Source of the DNA: Nitrospirota bacterium
Lineage (GTDB): Bacteria > Nitrospirota > Thermodesulfovibrionia > Thermodesulfovibrionales > UBA6898
DNA length: 64,000 bases
Assembly (NCBI GenBank): GCA_021814475.1
Contig: JAKAIE010000002.1
Coordinates: 43,844-107,843, forward strand
Reading direction: 5' to 3'
Below the pieces are notes generated by a model, which was not told the DNA's origin, did not search any database, and saw only the letters and a program-made list of their open reading frames with translations. Shown in pieces: positions 55,884 to 64,000 of the stretch (positions within the stretch are counted from its first letter, which is position 1; each line of letters opens with the position of its first letter). The translations under genes were made by a program, and so were the position numbers.

Positions 55884-56285
55884 TTACATTTCCAGCGTAT
55901 CCCCGAGCATCTCCTGCATAGACATTTCCGAAGAGTTTTCCTGGTGACGAACTTCATCCTGCTGCACCATTGGTGTCTCTCTTGCTACTGGTAAAGGCTG
56001 TTTTTCCATCCTTGGCTGTTCCTTCGCCGTTATTGCGGCAGATTGAATAACCGCATTCCAACTGCCACCTCGGTTATATATCTGCAGTAACGGATCATCC
56101 TGATTGGTCCTCATAAATTTGATGAAAGCATATTCCAAAATAGTTGTTCGCTCAGTCTTACCAAGACCCAAAAGAAATTTTGCCGCCCCCTGGTCACGTA
56201 TTCGCAGGTTAATTCTTAACGCCTCCGCCTTTGGTGGATGTTTGATTATCCGCTCCCTCTCTTTTTTTACCGACTCTTTCGCCAT
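55884..56285 (-). CDS. Possible ParR-like partner of the ParM protein
   Basis: 133 residues, 2 bases downstream of the ParM-like gene. Basic N-terminus (KESVKKERERIIKHPPKAEA, then LRINLRIRD) followed by helices (AAKFLLGLGKTERTTILEYA) and a Gln/Glu-rich tail. The N-terminal motif RIIKHxPK is shared with the small protein encoded at 57531-57776. ParR proteins bind the centromere through an N-terminal RHH and hook to ParM by a C-terminal tail; position and layout fit this. Confidence 0.55.
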   Translation of the reverse strand: MAKESVKKERERIIKHPPKAEALRINLRIRDQGAAKFLLGLGKTERTTILEYAFIKFMRTNQDDPLLQIYNRGGSWNAVIQSAAITAKEQPRMEKQPLPVARETPMVQQDEVRHQENSSEMSMQEMLGDTLEM

Positions 56286-56287
56286 GA

Positions 56288-57214
56288 TTATTCTCCTTTC
56301 GCCTGAGCTGCAGGTTTCTTAAGTGCCGATGCAATCTTCACGAATCCCCTGGCATTGCTGAATTCCGCCTTCTCTGGAATATGAACCATCTGGGCCCATT
56401 TAGTCCCCCTGAAATTGACGTAATGAGAACCGCCGCCAGCAACTACAATCTTTTCTGTCTTCCGTAGGCGTTGAGCGTACTGTGTGGCTATTCTCTGGAT
56501 TAACGAGGTTGAATAATTGTCAATCATTTCATTTATGTCTTCTTTAATATCATGTTCTTTCCCCATGCATAAAACCTTTTTACTTCTCAGGATATCCTGA
56601 AGTTTTGGCGTCGAAAGGTTCATTTCATACCTTCCCTGAATATACTTATGCAATTTATTGGTTATGACCTTAACGCCCTCATCGCCAAGCATATCGTTTT
56701 CCTCTGTCACGATTTTGCCGTTTTCTGCGACAAACAAATCCACCGTGTTATGCCCGATGTCAATAACGAGAACATTCTTCAGTCCCGAATCCACAAAGAT
56801 GCCGACGCCCTGGGCGAGAACGATTACCTGATTGTGTGGGTAGAACTTTCTGATTTGCCTTTTCATGTCATCTTTCCTATGCATGGCACCAAGAGGGAGT
56901 CCGACAGCAAGGACGCTATCTGGATCTTCTTTATCGAAACCAATCTTCTTAACGACTGACTGAAGGAAGAGAGGTGCCAGTTCAATAAGATTATCCACAT
57001 CGCTGATAGTGATAGCACTACCGCCTACTTTCTCAACTTCCTGTCCAATCAAATAATCCTTGCCGTCAAAGGGGAGAAGGTTGACTTTGCCGTTCACACC
57101 TTTAAGAACGGTTTTCGGATTATAAATAGAATATTCGCTACGAAACTTGAATTCCTTCTTTGTATCTGTGACTACTTTTACTTCGCCGAAACCAATGTCA
57201 ATCCCTGCAATCAT
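56288..57214 (-). CDS. parM: ParM/StbA-like actin-type segregation ATPase
   Basis: 308 residues. Actin-fold motifs are clear: IAGIDIGFGEVKVVTDTKKE (phosphate 1), VLVIDIGHNTVDLFVAENG (phosphate 2) and EKIVVAGGGSHYVN (adenosine). These filament-forming ATPases push plasmid copies apart. Such a gene on an integrated element points to an autonomous, extrachromosomal phase. TCTCTATAGAGA (57237-57248) lies 23 bases upstream and may be an autoregulatory site. Confidence 0.88.
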   Translation of the reverse strand: MIAGIDIGFGEVKVVTDTKKEFKFRSEYSIYNPKTVLKGVNGKVNLLPFDGKDYLIGQEVEKVGGSAITISDVDNLIELAPLFLQSVVKKIGFDKEDPDSVLAVGLPLGAMHRKDDMKRQIRKFYPHNQVIVLAQGVGIFVDSGLKNVLVIDIGHNTVDLFVAENGKIVTEENDMLGDEGVKVITNKLHKYIQGRYEMNLSTPKLQDILRSKKVLCMGKEHDIKEDINEMIDNYSTSLIQRIATQYAQRLRKTEKIVVAGGGSHYVNFRGTKWAQMVHIPEKAEFSNARGFVKIASALKKPAAQAKGE

Positions 57215-57530
57215 ACATACCTCCTTAAATTGGCTTTCTCTATAGAGAGTCTAAATAGTGTCTTTGTGCTGGTCATCATAACTCGAATAAAACATTACAT
57301 CCACTCTTTTCTGCGTCATGCAAATCTTTATTTGAACACTATCTGAAGTCCAGGTGAAGTTCACGCAAATGCAGTACTGGAGCTGGTTTCCGCAGTTTTT
57401 AGGATTCATGAAATAACATCGCGAATTAGCTTGACATAAGAAATGGTCAGAGTTACTGTGACCACAGTTGCAGATGCAATTGGCTGATTTAGACGCATTT
57501 TGCAGCAATAAATACATAGGAGAACGACAT
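57215..57530. promoter_or_regulatory. Divergent region between parM and the small RHH gene
   Basis: This 316-base stretch has no gene. It contains the 12-base palindrome TCTCTATAGAGA at 57237-57248 near the parM start, and a TTGACA-like word near 57431. Partition loci often have their centromere here, but no regular direct repeats stand out to me. Confidence 0.4.
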
Positions 57531-57776
57531 ATGGCAAAGAAGAAAGAAGAAGAAATCATCAAGAGAGAATATGACAGGATTATCAAACACAAGCCCAAAG
57601 AGAAAGCCGATGTAAAAATGAAACACATATCCTTTGACTATCCTCGTGAGAAATACATCATCGTCGGTGATGCAATATATGACGGTATGTATCCATCAGT
57701 TGCATCAATCCTTCGTGATGCTCTTGATACTGTTGTAGCCGAATATCAAAGGTCAAAAGATGCGAATAAGCAGTAA
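57531..57776 (+). CDS. Small protein sharing a motif with the ParR-like protein
   Basis: 81 residues from ATG 57531 (AGGAGAAC upstream). KREYDRIIKHKPKEKADVKM repeats the RIIKHxPK motif of the protein encoded at 55884-56285, then ISFDYPREKYIIVGDAIYDG and SVASILRDALDTVVAEYQ give strand and two helices of an RHH type. It is divergent from parM and just before the oriT region, so it may bind either the centromere or the transfer origin. Confidence 0.55.
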   Translation: MAKKKEEEIIKREYDRIIKHKPKEKADVKMKHISFDYPREKYIIVGDAIYDGMYPSVASILRDALDTVVAEYQRSKDANKQ

Positions 57777-58016
57777 CTCTATTTTGTCTGTTGCATACAA
57801 AGCGCACCACGATAACTCTGCGGAACGACACGACAAAGACTTCAATCCGGATCAGATGCCGAATCCGCCCTTCTTCTGTTTTCGGTTGGTAGCCAGCCGT
57901 CTTTGCGGTCCGACGATAAATCGTCTGACGCAAATCGGCGTAGTTTTTACGACCGCTTTGAGGCGGTCGCTTGGCGTATCGCAATCTTTTTCGGCATCTG
58001 AAGGGGTGAACTAGAT
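57777..58016. other. Likely origin of transfer (oriT)
   Basis: Immediately upstream of mobC. At 57902-57934 there is an imperfect inverted repeat, with inner arms GACGAT-AA-ATCGTC and outer TTTGCG/CGCAAA (one mismatch, one bulge). At 57950-57969 CGACCGC-TTTGAG-GCGGTCG is a perfect 7-base hairpin. Inverted repeats beside a relaxase operon are the usual oriT layout. The nick site cannot be placed from the sequence alone. A short open frame crossing the region is not convincing. Confidence 0.65.
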
Positions 58017-58418
58017 ATGACAAGGACAACAGGGCCAATTAAGAAGGTGAAGCGGGGAAGACCTGTATCGGTAAACAAGCTTGTTTATACAAGCTTCAGG
58101 TTAACCAAGGATGAGAAGTATGAGATATATCGGAGGTCAAGGGCGATGGGAATGAAGCCGTCTGTGTATATGCGGCATATCCTGAACTTACTTCCTGAAA
58201 CCACGGTTGAGGAGTTGTCGGAGGCGGCAATCCAGATACGGGAAATCCATAGGGTTATTACGCGGCTTGGGAACAATTTCAATCAGGCTGTCCGGGCGTT
58301 TCATCAGTCCAAAGAGGAAGCTCCTGATAGTGCGTTGCGGTTACTTAAAAGCAGCATAAAGGTACTGGAGATGGACGTTGTTTCGGCGTCCCGTAGGCTA
58401 CATAAGGAGGTTTACTAA
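58017..58418 (+). CDS. mobC: MobC-like relaxosome accessory protein
   Basis: 133 residues. N-terminal RHH part TSFRLTKDEKYEIYRRSRAM, then GMKPSVYMRHIL; the C-terminal part has EIHRVITRLGNNFNQAVRAF with the L-G-N-N-x-N-Q motif typical of MobC/MbeC accessory proteins. These bind oriT and help the relaxase nick. The stop overlaps the relaxase start by 1 base. Confidence 0.9.
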   Translation: MTRTTGPIKKVKRGRPVSVNKLVYTSFRLTKDEKYEIYRRSRAMGMKPSVYMRHILNLLPETTVEELSEAAIQIREIHRVITRLGNNFNQAVRAFHQSKEEAPDSALRLLKSSIKVLEMDVVSASRRLHKEVY

Positions 58419-59698
58419 TGCCATATGTAAAACATGTATCTACGCCAAAGTGCAGTCCAAAGAATTTGCTCAGTTACATCCACAGGGCGGATAGAACAAT
58501 GATTGGTAAGAGGGATGATGCTATACCGAAGGTAGGCACCTTGCTTGGGACGACCCCTGACGAGATGACTATGGAAATGGATATGTTGAAGCGGTCGTTT
58601 CCGGAAAAGACGGATTACAAGAGGCAATACATACATATAGAAATATCCTACGCCAAGGGGGACGGGGTAACGGCTGCGGGACAGAAAGGGGTCTCGGAAA
58701 ATGAAATCTACTATGAACATCTCCACCGGGTCATGGCTGAGATGTTCCCCAAAGGGCAGTGGGATGGCGGACTTCATCTGAACAGACCCAGCCCCCACTG
58801 GCATGTTGGTCTTAACTATATTGGGACTGACGGGAAATTAATAAAGACTCACTACTTACAAGAGAAATTAAGGGAAGTATCCGACAGGCATGCGAAGGAC
58901 CTTGGGTTAAGCATTATTGATGCACGGCAACATGCCGCCTTAAGAAGGGATTCGATGGAGGAGCGTAACGCCCTTGCGGAAGGAAGGATGTTGATAGTAA
59001 CGCAGTTGAGGATGAAGGCTGCGGAAGTCCTTAAGAGGTCGCAAGCCAACACTTTATATGGACTGCAGCAGGAATTTGAATCACAGGGCATTGATTTATC
59101 CAGAACTGGGGACGAAGGCGGGCTCGTTTACAGATACAACAACAGATATTTTCCGGCATCCCGGCTGGGAAAGGTATTCCAACTTTATGGTCTTAAAAGA
59201 ACTATGGAAGTGGGTTTTGAGAAGGCCAAGACTGAAATAGAGTTGATGCCTAAGACTGTGAAGTTTAGGGATCTTAATCTACAGGCAAGGGATTCTTCCT
59301 ACACCTTATTGTCCATTGGGGAAACCAGGCCTATGGATGACCGGAGGGAATTGATGTCTATCCTGGCGAATACGAGGCTTGTATCCAAGTCCCTGGAGGA
59401 GTTTAAGGAAGAATTGTCGGCACACGGAATAGAGATAAAGGGCGATACGAAGTTTACCTACAAGTATGAAGACCAGCCCTACGCGGAATCATCGCTGCAA
59501 CGTCAGTTTCGTAAGGAATCGCTAACCAAACATTTTGAAGATAAGGACATGGGTTCATCCGGTGGTACTACCAGAGAATATATTCCCACCCAGGAAGAGG
59601 AAACTGTTCGCAAACCCGCACTGGAAGAATCCCGGGAACAGGTAACGGAGCAGGAGCAGTCAGTGAAACACGTACAACAGGATGACAGGAGGAGATGA
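58418..59698 (+). CDS. Relaxase of the three-histidine type (MOBP/MOBQ-like)
   Basis: 426 residues. LLSYIHRADR carries the candidate catalytic tyrosine Y20. The metal site is H120, H127 and H129 in HLNRPSPHWHVGLNYI, the H-x6-H-x-H pattern. The domain ends near 220; the rest is a long helical region with a charged tail, without helicase or primase. It nicks oriT and carries the DNA strand during transfer. It is coupled to mobC by overlap and to the coiled-coil gene by a 4-base overlap. Confidence 0.9.
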   Translation: MPYVKHVSTPKCSPKNLLSYIHRADRTMIGKRDDAIPKVGTLLGTTPDEMTMEMDMLKRSFPEKTDYKRQYIHIEISYAKGDGVTAAGQKGVSENEIYYEHLHRVMAEMFPKGQWDGGLHLNRPSPHWHVGLNYIGTDGKLIKTHYLQEKLREVSDRHAKDLGLSIIDARQHAALRRDSMEERNALAEGRMLIVTQLRMKAAEVLKRSQANTLYGLQQEFESQGIDLSRTGDEGGLVYRYNNRYFPASRLGKVFQLYGLKRTMEVGFEKAKTEIELMPKTVKFRDLNLQARDSSYTLLSIGETRPMDDRRELMSILANTRLVSKSLEEFKEELSAHGIEIKGDTKFTYKYEDQPYAESSLQRQFRKESLTKHFEDKDMGSSGGTTREYIPTQEEETVRKPALEESREQVTEQEQSVKHVQQDDRRR

Positions 59699-60315
59699 TG
59701 GCAAAGGAAGATAGGCAGTTGGAAGAAAAAAGACTTCAGGAGGAAAAAGACATCGGGGAGCAACGGATCCAGGAAGAGGAACGTATATCCGAAAACCGTC
59801 GTATGGAGGAGTCCCGTCGTGAGGAAGACAGAAGGCAGCAGGAGAGATGGCGCGAGGCTGAGAAGAGGCTTGAAGAAAAGCGTAACCGCCAGAAGGAAGC
59901 CGAGACTGCAAAGAGCGGGGAAAAGGATAACACTGTCACCTTCGAGAAGAACGGCAAGGAATACAAACTCGAGGAACCCGGTCGCGTCGTAGGTCAGGAT
60001 GGCATGGAAGCCTACATTCGCAATGCCAGGGACGTTAAAACTGGCGAATTGGAACGGGATGCCAACGGCAAACCTAAAGAGTATTTAGTGGATACCAAGG
60101 AAAAGAAGGTTTGGGAGGCCAACGGTACAAGGTATCACCAGGATGCTGATTACGTTGCTAAAGATAAGCCGCGCCAGAGGTGGCAGGATAACGAGGGCCG
60201 CACATACGAGGTTGTTGGCGAGAGGATGGTAAACGCCAGATTCAATAGGCCGGATTGGGATAAGGACCCGATTAAACAAACTATTTCACAGGAAGTTAAG
60301 GGGGTGGACAGATAA
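59695..60315 (+). CDS. Charged coiled-coil protein after the relaxase
   Basis: 206 residues. The first 80 residues are almost entirely E, R, K and Q (EEKRLQEEKDIGEQRIQEEE), a long helix or coiled coil. The C-terminal 115 residues form a compact-looking domain with GKEYKLEEPGRVVGQDG and KKVWEANGTRYHQDADYV. No family is recognised. Start overlaps the relaxase stop (ATGA), end overlaps the ankyrin gene by 1 base. Confidence 0.65.
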   Translation: MMAKEDRQLEEKRLQEEKDIGEQRIQEEERISENRRMEESRREEDRRQQERWREAEKRLEEKRNRQKEAETAKSGEKDNTVTFEKNGKEYKLEEPGRVVGQDGMEAYIRNARDVKTGELERDANGKPKEYLVDTKEKKVWEANGTRYHQDADYVAKDKPRQRWQDNEGRTYEVVGERMVNARFNRPDWDKDPIKQTISQEVKGVDR

Positions 60316-60821
60316 TGGAATACATATCGGCACAAGACGTATTACGGCAGCTGGATAACGAAGACAGGTTGTTGCGGTATCCGAAGCCGCTAACCGAGGA
60401 GATTGCAAAGACAAACTCCATAGATACAACCCATGAAGTCACTTTGCTGGATATGGCTGTCATGAAGAATGACACGAGAACAGCGGAATTAATCCTCTCT
60501 GACGGTTGTAAGCGCGTTGTCCCCGCACTGGAGATTGCAGTAAGCAATCCTGGTAACGCCGAGATGGTGGATTTAATCTGCAAAAACCGTCATGTAAGCC
60601 AAAACGATAAGAATTGCCTTCTTCTTCAGGCTGTAGTCCTCGGAGAGAAGGATGACGTAGAAGTTCTTCTCCGTCATGGGGCGAAGCCAAAGGAGGTTGT
60701 AAATTCGTTTTCTTTGGGGGAGACAGTCGTTGAAACCGCAAAGAAAAAGGGATTCAACGATATAGCGCAGATGCTGGAGTCGAGCATGGCAAAAGACCTT
60801 GGAAAAGGTAACGACAGGTAA
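60315..60821 (+). CDS. Ankyrin-repeat-like protein
   Basis: 168 residues. Segments such as LDMAVMKNDTRTAELILSDG, ALEIAVSNPGNAEMVDLICK and LLQAVVLGEKDDVEVLLRHG followed by AKPKEV follow the ankyrin pattern of about 33 residues, with three to four units. Ankyrin repeats bind other proteins; placement in the mobilization operon is unusual. Cytoplasmic, no signal. Confidence 0.75.
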   Translation: MEYISAQDVLRQLDNEDRLLRYPKPLTEEIAKTNSIDTTHEVTLLDMAVMKNDTRTAELILSDGCKRVVPALEIAVSNPGNAEMVDLICKNRHVSQNDKNCLLLQAVVLGEKDDVEVLLRHGAKPKEVVNSFSLGETVVETAKKKGFNDIAQMLESSMAKDLGKGNDR

Positions 60822-60832
60822 AGGAGGTATAT

Positions 60833-61654
60833 ATGGCAGCTATAAAGTGTCAAAGATGCAGTAACCAGATGGCAGAATCCGAAAGGTTTTGTAGTGAATG
60901 TGGTTGGGAGAGGCCAGCGGAACACGTTGCGGAAGCCTCGGCACTGTCAGACAGTACGGCAAATACCGGAAAGGAGGTAAAAGAAGATATAGAATTTCCG
61001 GAACCTGAGATGCCTAAGAAGTCCACGACGACATCCCCCACAGTCCGTGGGAAGGCAAATAGAACTTCCAGGGGTGCTTTAGCTGGTGTGGTTGGTGTCA
61101 TATTGATAATTGCAGCTGGAATCGGCGGATATTTCTATTATCACGGATCGCAGCCAATCGCCGTACAGCCAGTGGTGACAACACCAGTAACCACGCAGCA
61201 GGAGACACCTAAACCTGCGGAACCGGTTGCCGAGCCGCAGAAGTCCGAAGATGTTCACGAACAGCCTGCACACACTATTGAAAAAACAGTGGTAGAACAA
61301 AAGCCCATGCCTGAGCCAAAGAAGGCACAGGCGGCAAATGTGACGCCCAAGAAGGCGGTTGTGAAGCAGAAGACAGAGGTGGTTAAAGAGACGCTGCCTG
61401 CCAAGATTACAACCGTAGACACTTCAGTAAAAACTTCCACTCCGGCCGCTTCACAAGACGTAGGACATACGGTGTCCCAGGTTCAGACATGGCTGCGGAA
61501 TAACAACATGTACGTGGTTGCGTCGGTAAAGAACGACGTAATCGTCTTAAAAGGGGCGGTGAAACCCGAGGAGAAGGCAAGGCTTACCGCAAGGATGAAG
61601 GAAATGGGTGTCAATTATAAGGACTTCGTTTCCGTTGACTTAACAACTAACTAA
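60833..61654 (+). CDS. Zinc-ribbon membrane protein with a BON-like C-terminal domain
   Basis: 273 residues. N-terminal zinc ribbon IKCQRCSNQMAESERFCSEC, one transmembrane helix (ALAGVVGVILIIAAGIGGYF at about 83-102), a Pro/Glu/Lys/Thr-rich linker, and a C-terminal domain (VSQVQTWLRNNNMYVVASVK, NDVIVLKGAVKPEEKARLTA) with BON or OsmY character. The topology suggests a cytoplasmic zinc ribbon and a periplasmic BON domain, so it could be part of an envelope-spanning transfer structure. Confidence 0.65.
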   Translation: MAAIKCQRCSNQMAESERFCSECGWERPAEHVAEASALSDSTANTGKEVKEDIEFPEPEMPKKSTTTSPTVRGKANRTSRGALAGVVGVILIIAAGIGGYFYYHGSQPIAVQPVVTTPVTTQQETPKPAEPVAEPQKSEDVHEQPAHTIEKTVVEQKPMPEPKKAQAANVTPKKAVVKQKTEVVKETLPAKITTVDTSVKTSTPAASQDVGHTVSQVQTWLRNNNMYVVASVKNDVIVLKGAVKPEEKARLTARMKEMGVNYKDFVSVDLTTN

Positions 61655-61683
61655 TTCTAAGTAAGTTTGAAAGGAGACTGTAA

Positions 61684-62124
61684 ATGAGAAGGAAACTGTT
61701 AGTTCTGGCGATTTTGTGTGTTGTTACGGCTTTATCTACTGCCGCATTTGGGGATACAGAAAAGATAACAGCTGGCAAATCCGAATTATACGGGTGCTTT
61801 TCAAAGCCCTGTACTGTAGCACCGGGTCAGTCAAACCTGTATTACAATTCCGCCCTTGGCGGCAAGTTCGGAACAACCTACTTCTTTTATGGCAGGACAG
61901 GGGATAAGACTTTTGACGTGAGACGAAAAGCCACGGGAAGTTTTGGTGAAGATAGCATTTACCATTACTACTTCACGCCCAACGAGACCGTTGACATAGA
62001 TTACGCCGGTGGCATGGGTAACGGTTGCGCAAAAGATGACGATATCCTGCTCAAATTCATTGAACTTAAAGGCAATCGACTCACATATCAAATCATTCTC
62101 CCCAATTGCCTGAAAAATAAATAA
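61684..62124 (+). CDS. Small secreted protein
   Basis: 146 residues with GAAAGGAGAC upstream. The signal peptide is MRRKLLVLAILCVVTALSTA with AFG cleavage. The mature part has four cysteines, suggesting disulfides, and no family I recognise. In the middle of the mobilization operon. Confidence 0.6.
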   Translation: MRRKLLVLAILCVVTALSTAAFGDTEKITAGKSELYGCFSKPCTVAPGQSNLYYNSALGGKFGTTYFFYGRTGDKTFDVRRKATGSFGEDSIYHYYFTPNETVDIDYAGGMGNGCAKDDDILLKFIELKGNRLTYQIILPNCLKNK

Positions 62125-62143
62125 CTAAAAAGGAGATTACATC

Positions 62144-62773
62144 ATGAAGAAACTCATTTCTGCAGTATTAGTAATTACATTGGCATTAGGACTTGTTGGC
62201 TGCGCAACTCAGGCAGGTACGGGGGCTGGTGTTGGCGCAACCCTTGGGGCACTGGCGGGGGCGGTTTTGTGCAAGGGGAAGGCCGATTGTATCGTGGCGG
62301 GGGCGGCCATCGGAGGGGTTGCCGGACTTGCCGTTGGCGCATACCTGGATAAGCAGGTGGCTGATAGGAAAGCGGCGGTGGCAGAGTACGAAAGTAAGCC
62401 CGCAAGCGACGGCAAAATATATATTTCCGGAGGAACAATCCGCAAGGACCTGCTCGAGATGGAAAAGAGCGAAGTTAATCCTGCTCCTGTACAGAGGGGT
62501 AGCGAATTCGCTACAACGGTTCAGTATACGGTTATTAGTCGTAACGCCGACGAAAAGATTAGCGTCGTTGAACGCAGATACATAATCGTTGACGGCGACT
62601 CTATTGATATCTGTAAACCTCGCACTATTCAGGTTGAACAGGGAACCAGGGCCAGCGCGTATAAGGTGAAGCTTCCCGATGGCTTTGAAGACGGTAACTA
62701 TGACCTTGTTACGGAAGTCTCCGGCCTTGGACAGACAAAAAAGATAATCACCGTCGTGAAGGTTGCGGGGTGA
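62144..62773 (+). CDS. Glycine-zipper lipoprotein
   Basis: 209 residues. MKKLISAVLVITLALGLVGC is a lipoprotein signal (cysteine 20). It is followed by a glycine-zipper helix pair (GTGAGVGATLGALAGAVLCK, AAIGGVAGLAVGAYL) and a soluble C-terminal domain with beta character. Glycine-zipper lipoproteins sit in the outer membrane or span the envelope; such proteins occur in conjugative and secretion machineries. Confidence 0.7.
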   Translation: MKKLISAVLVITLALGLVGCATQAGTGAGVGATLGALAGAVLCKGKADCIVAGAAIGGVAGLAVGAYLDKQVADRKAAVAEYESKPASDGKIYISGGTIRKDLLEMEKSEVNPAPVQRGSEFATTVQYTVISRNADEKISVVERRYIIVDGDSIDICKPRTIQVEQGTRASAYKVKLPDGFEDGNYDLVTEVSGLGQTKKIITVVKVAG

Positions 62774-62777
62774 TATC

Positions 62778-63071
62778 ATGGCAAACTGTTCAAAGTGCAA
62801 TCAGGACGTTACAGGTAGGAAGTTTTGTAGCGCATGCGGGACTCCGGTACCGCTGCCCAAACCTCCCCAGCCTGTAGCGGCACCGAAGCCACAGGTCAAA
62901 CCCGTCGCAAAGCCGGTGGAAGAATATTACGAGCCGTCCAAACCAAACGTGCCAAGCGCAATGGTGAATAAGTTTAAAACATTCACTTTGATTTTACTTG
63001 GAACTGCGATGCTTATTACGGCATATCTCATAGACAAAGGCTGGTCTAAGCTGGCCGATATTCTGGATTGA
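62778..63071 (+). CDS. Zinc-ribbon protein with one membrane helix
   Basis: 97 residues from ATG 62778. A zinc ribbon MANCSKCNQDVTGRKFCSAC, a Pro/Lys/Val linker, and a C-terminal hydrophobic segment (FTLILLGTAMLITAYLI). It resembles the N-terminal layout of the zinc-ribbon BON protein encoded at 60833. Confidence 0.6.
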   Translation: MANCSKCNQDVTGRKFCSACGTPVPLPKPPQPVAAPKPQVKPVAKPVEEYYEPSKPNVPSAMVNKFKTFTLILLGTAMLITAYLIDKGWSKLADILD

Positions 63072-63082
63072 GGAGGAAATAC

Positions 63083-63415
63083 ATGGTTAGAGAGCATATG
63101 ACAATACAAGACGTTGAAGACAAACTGGTGCAAGAACAGCGTGACGTATACGCGGAGGGGTTTAAACCGTATATCCTGATGATTGCGTTAGTATGGCTGT
63201 TCTCCAAAGGCTTATTCAGGGTAGTCATGATAAACATTGGCTTCGTGGCCGCTGTATACGTGCTTGTTCTATTTGCTAGTTTCTGGGCGTGGCGCACTTT
63301 TGTAGTAGGCAAGAGGCTGAAGCAGTACGTGGGCAGAAAGTTCGATGCTGCCGTAGACAAACTTGAACAGCAATTGCAGCACGAAGAAGATGTTGCAATC
63401 AAAGGAGGCGAATAA
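63083..63415 (+). CDS. Membrane protein with two helices
   Basis: 110 residues from ATG 63083 with GAGGAGG upstream. Two adjacent hydrophobic segments (about 30-48 and 50-72) and charged ends; no family recognised. Overlaps the next start by 1 base (TAATG), indicating coupling. Confidence 0.6.
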   Translation: MVREHMTIQDVEDKLVQEQRDVYAEGFKPYILMIALVWLFSKGLFRVVMINIGFVAAVYVLVLFASFWAWRTFVVGKRLKQYVGRKFDAAVDKLEQQLQHEEDVAIKGGE

Positions 63416-64000
63416 TGTTTGGAATAATTCCCAAATTCAAGATGATGGCGGAACAGTATGCTATTCAGGGGGCGCTGCCGAACATCCCCCCTGCAAAGGT
63501 TGAGGACTTCGGTATCAAGGATAAAGATGGGAAAAACAGGCTTGTGGACATGGTAAACGAAGAGGGAGACGAAACATTAAGGTATCTCCTCGTTGACTAC
63601 CAGTTTAAGCAGAAATTATTGCGTATAGGCTACGCCAAGGACTTTGGCATGGAAGCACTCTGGGCCAAGTTTCCTTCCTATGGTAAGGAAATAAGCCTCA
63701 GAAACATTGCCAAGGCTTTTGTACGTGTCGGTATTGTTGCCGTGGTCGTGGCATTGATTGTACTACTCCAGAAAGGCAACTTCTTGTCGGCAGGTTTGTG
63801 TGCTGGCGGTATTCAGGCCCTTTACGAGTTCTGGAGATTCCACAGGGACGAATACCTGTCAAAGGCCTTCTCCTGGTACATGGGGTGGACAAAACCCCAA
63901 ATCTGGAAAGACCCCCGCAAACTCGGTGAACGCTATATAAAGGGTTCTGCAGACAGCACCGAGATGAACTTTGCAATTGCGATGGCGAGGGCCATCAAAC
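63415..64000 (+). CDS. Membrane protein, partial at the right edge
   Basis: The frame starts at ATG 63415 and is open to the window end (195 residues visible). Two hydrophobic segments appear near residues 105-120 and 125-135 (VRVGIVAVVVALIVLLQ). The N-terminus is MFGIIPKFKMMAEQYAIQGA. I do not recognise a family; its position suggests a component of the transfer or membrane complex. The stop lies outside the window. Confidence 0.6.
   Translation, partial: MFGIIPKFKMMAEQYAIQGALPNIPPAKVEDFGIKDKDGKNRLVDMVNEEGDETLRYLLVDYQFKQKLLRIGYAKDFGMEALWAKFPSYGKEISLRNIAKAFVRVGIVAVVVALIVLLQKGNFLSAGLCAGGIQALYEFWRFHRDEYLSKAFSWYMGWTKPQIWKDPRKLGERYIKGSADSTEMNFAIAMARAIK

Larger units (their letters stand above)
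31500..64000. mobile_element. Integrative conjugative or mobilizable element (left end and interior)
   Basis: The left border is the broken tRNA-Thr at about 31500, followed by a tyrosine integrase gene. Inside are a sliding clamp, a P4-type primase, a ParM-like actin, HU, restriction-methylation, a PLD nuclease, MobC and a relaxase. Base composition is visibly more AT-rich than the chromosome to the left. The right end and any type IV secretion core lie outside the window. Confidence 0.9.

Noticed and set aside
57760..58014. 84-residue open frame across the oriT region
   Set aside because: It begins inside the previous gene, lacks a ribosome binding site and is translated from inverted repeats.

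Overview
The window falls into two parts. Positions 1 to about 31,500 are GC-rich bacterial chromosome. Positions 31,500 to the right edge are a visibly AT-richer integrated mobile element whose far end lies outside the window. No 16S or ribosomal gene is present, so taxonomy is inference. A nine-heme secreted cytochrome, nickel-related genes (larC, hypA, hypB), a MobB-MobA fusion and an F1 ATP synthase operon with both b' and b subunits fit an anaerobic or microaerophilic Gram-negative bacterium, for example of Nitrospirota or Thermodesulfobacteriota type. I cannot fix the phylum from sequence alone.

Chromosome, left to right: partial larC; a secreted LamG/DUF1566 protein; mobBA overlapping tail-to-tail with a multiheme cytochrome c; a small membrane protein with a possible leaderless start; htpX; purC; a minus-strand group (TPR protein, small hypothetical proteins, ribD); a DUF948/YtxH pair; hypA-hypB; the methionine-salvage pair mtnP-apt; a secreted repeat protein; mutS2 with an upstream membrane protein; the F1 ATP synthase operon b'-b-delta-alpha-gamma-beta-epsilon (no a or c subunit here) ended by a clear intrinsic terminator; a periplasmic binding protein with an overlapping histidine kinase and a sigma-54 response regulator; a LuxR-type HTH protein overlapping a stand-alone receiver; and a membrane protein.

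The element starts inside a tRNA-Thr(CGT) gene. Only its 5' half, to the anticodon loop, remains at 31,462-31,500, followed by a tyrosine integrase gene. The element carries (1) integrase, a helix-turn-helix protein, a divergent DnaN-type sliding clamp with a long C-terminal extension, a ParB-like protein and HU; (2) a type ISP-like restriction-methylation protein, a secreted PLD nuclease and a 516-residue protein of unknown function; (3) an array of seven small GC-hairpins ending in GACTG; (4) a tightly overlapped seven-gene minus-strand operon with a Lon-type AAA+ ATPase lacking the protease domain, a metallophosphatase, a TIM-barrel protein and several zinc-ribbon proteins; (5) a P4-type primase-helicase followed by an iteron-like inverted repeat, and a degenerate DUF927-like protein; (6) a ParM-like actin with flanking small proteins that share an N-terminal motif; (7) a likely oriT, MobC, a three-histidine relaxase and a run of membrane, zinc-ribbon, ankyrin and lipoprotein genes that continues past the window edge.

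Together these suggest an integrative conjugative or mobilizable element that can replicate and partition like a plasmid. At least two palindromic operator types recur at distant places in it, and it encodes several ribbon-helix-helix-like proteins, so element-wide control is plausible. No canonical type IV secretion ATPase or coupling protein is visible before position 64,000.
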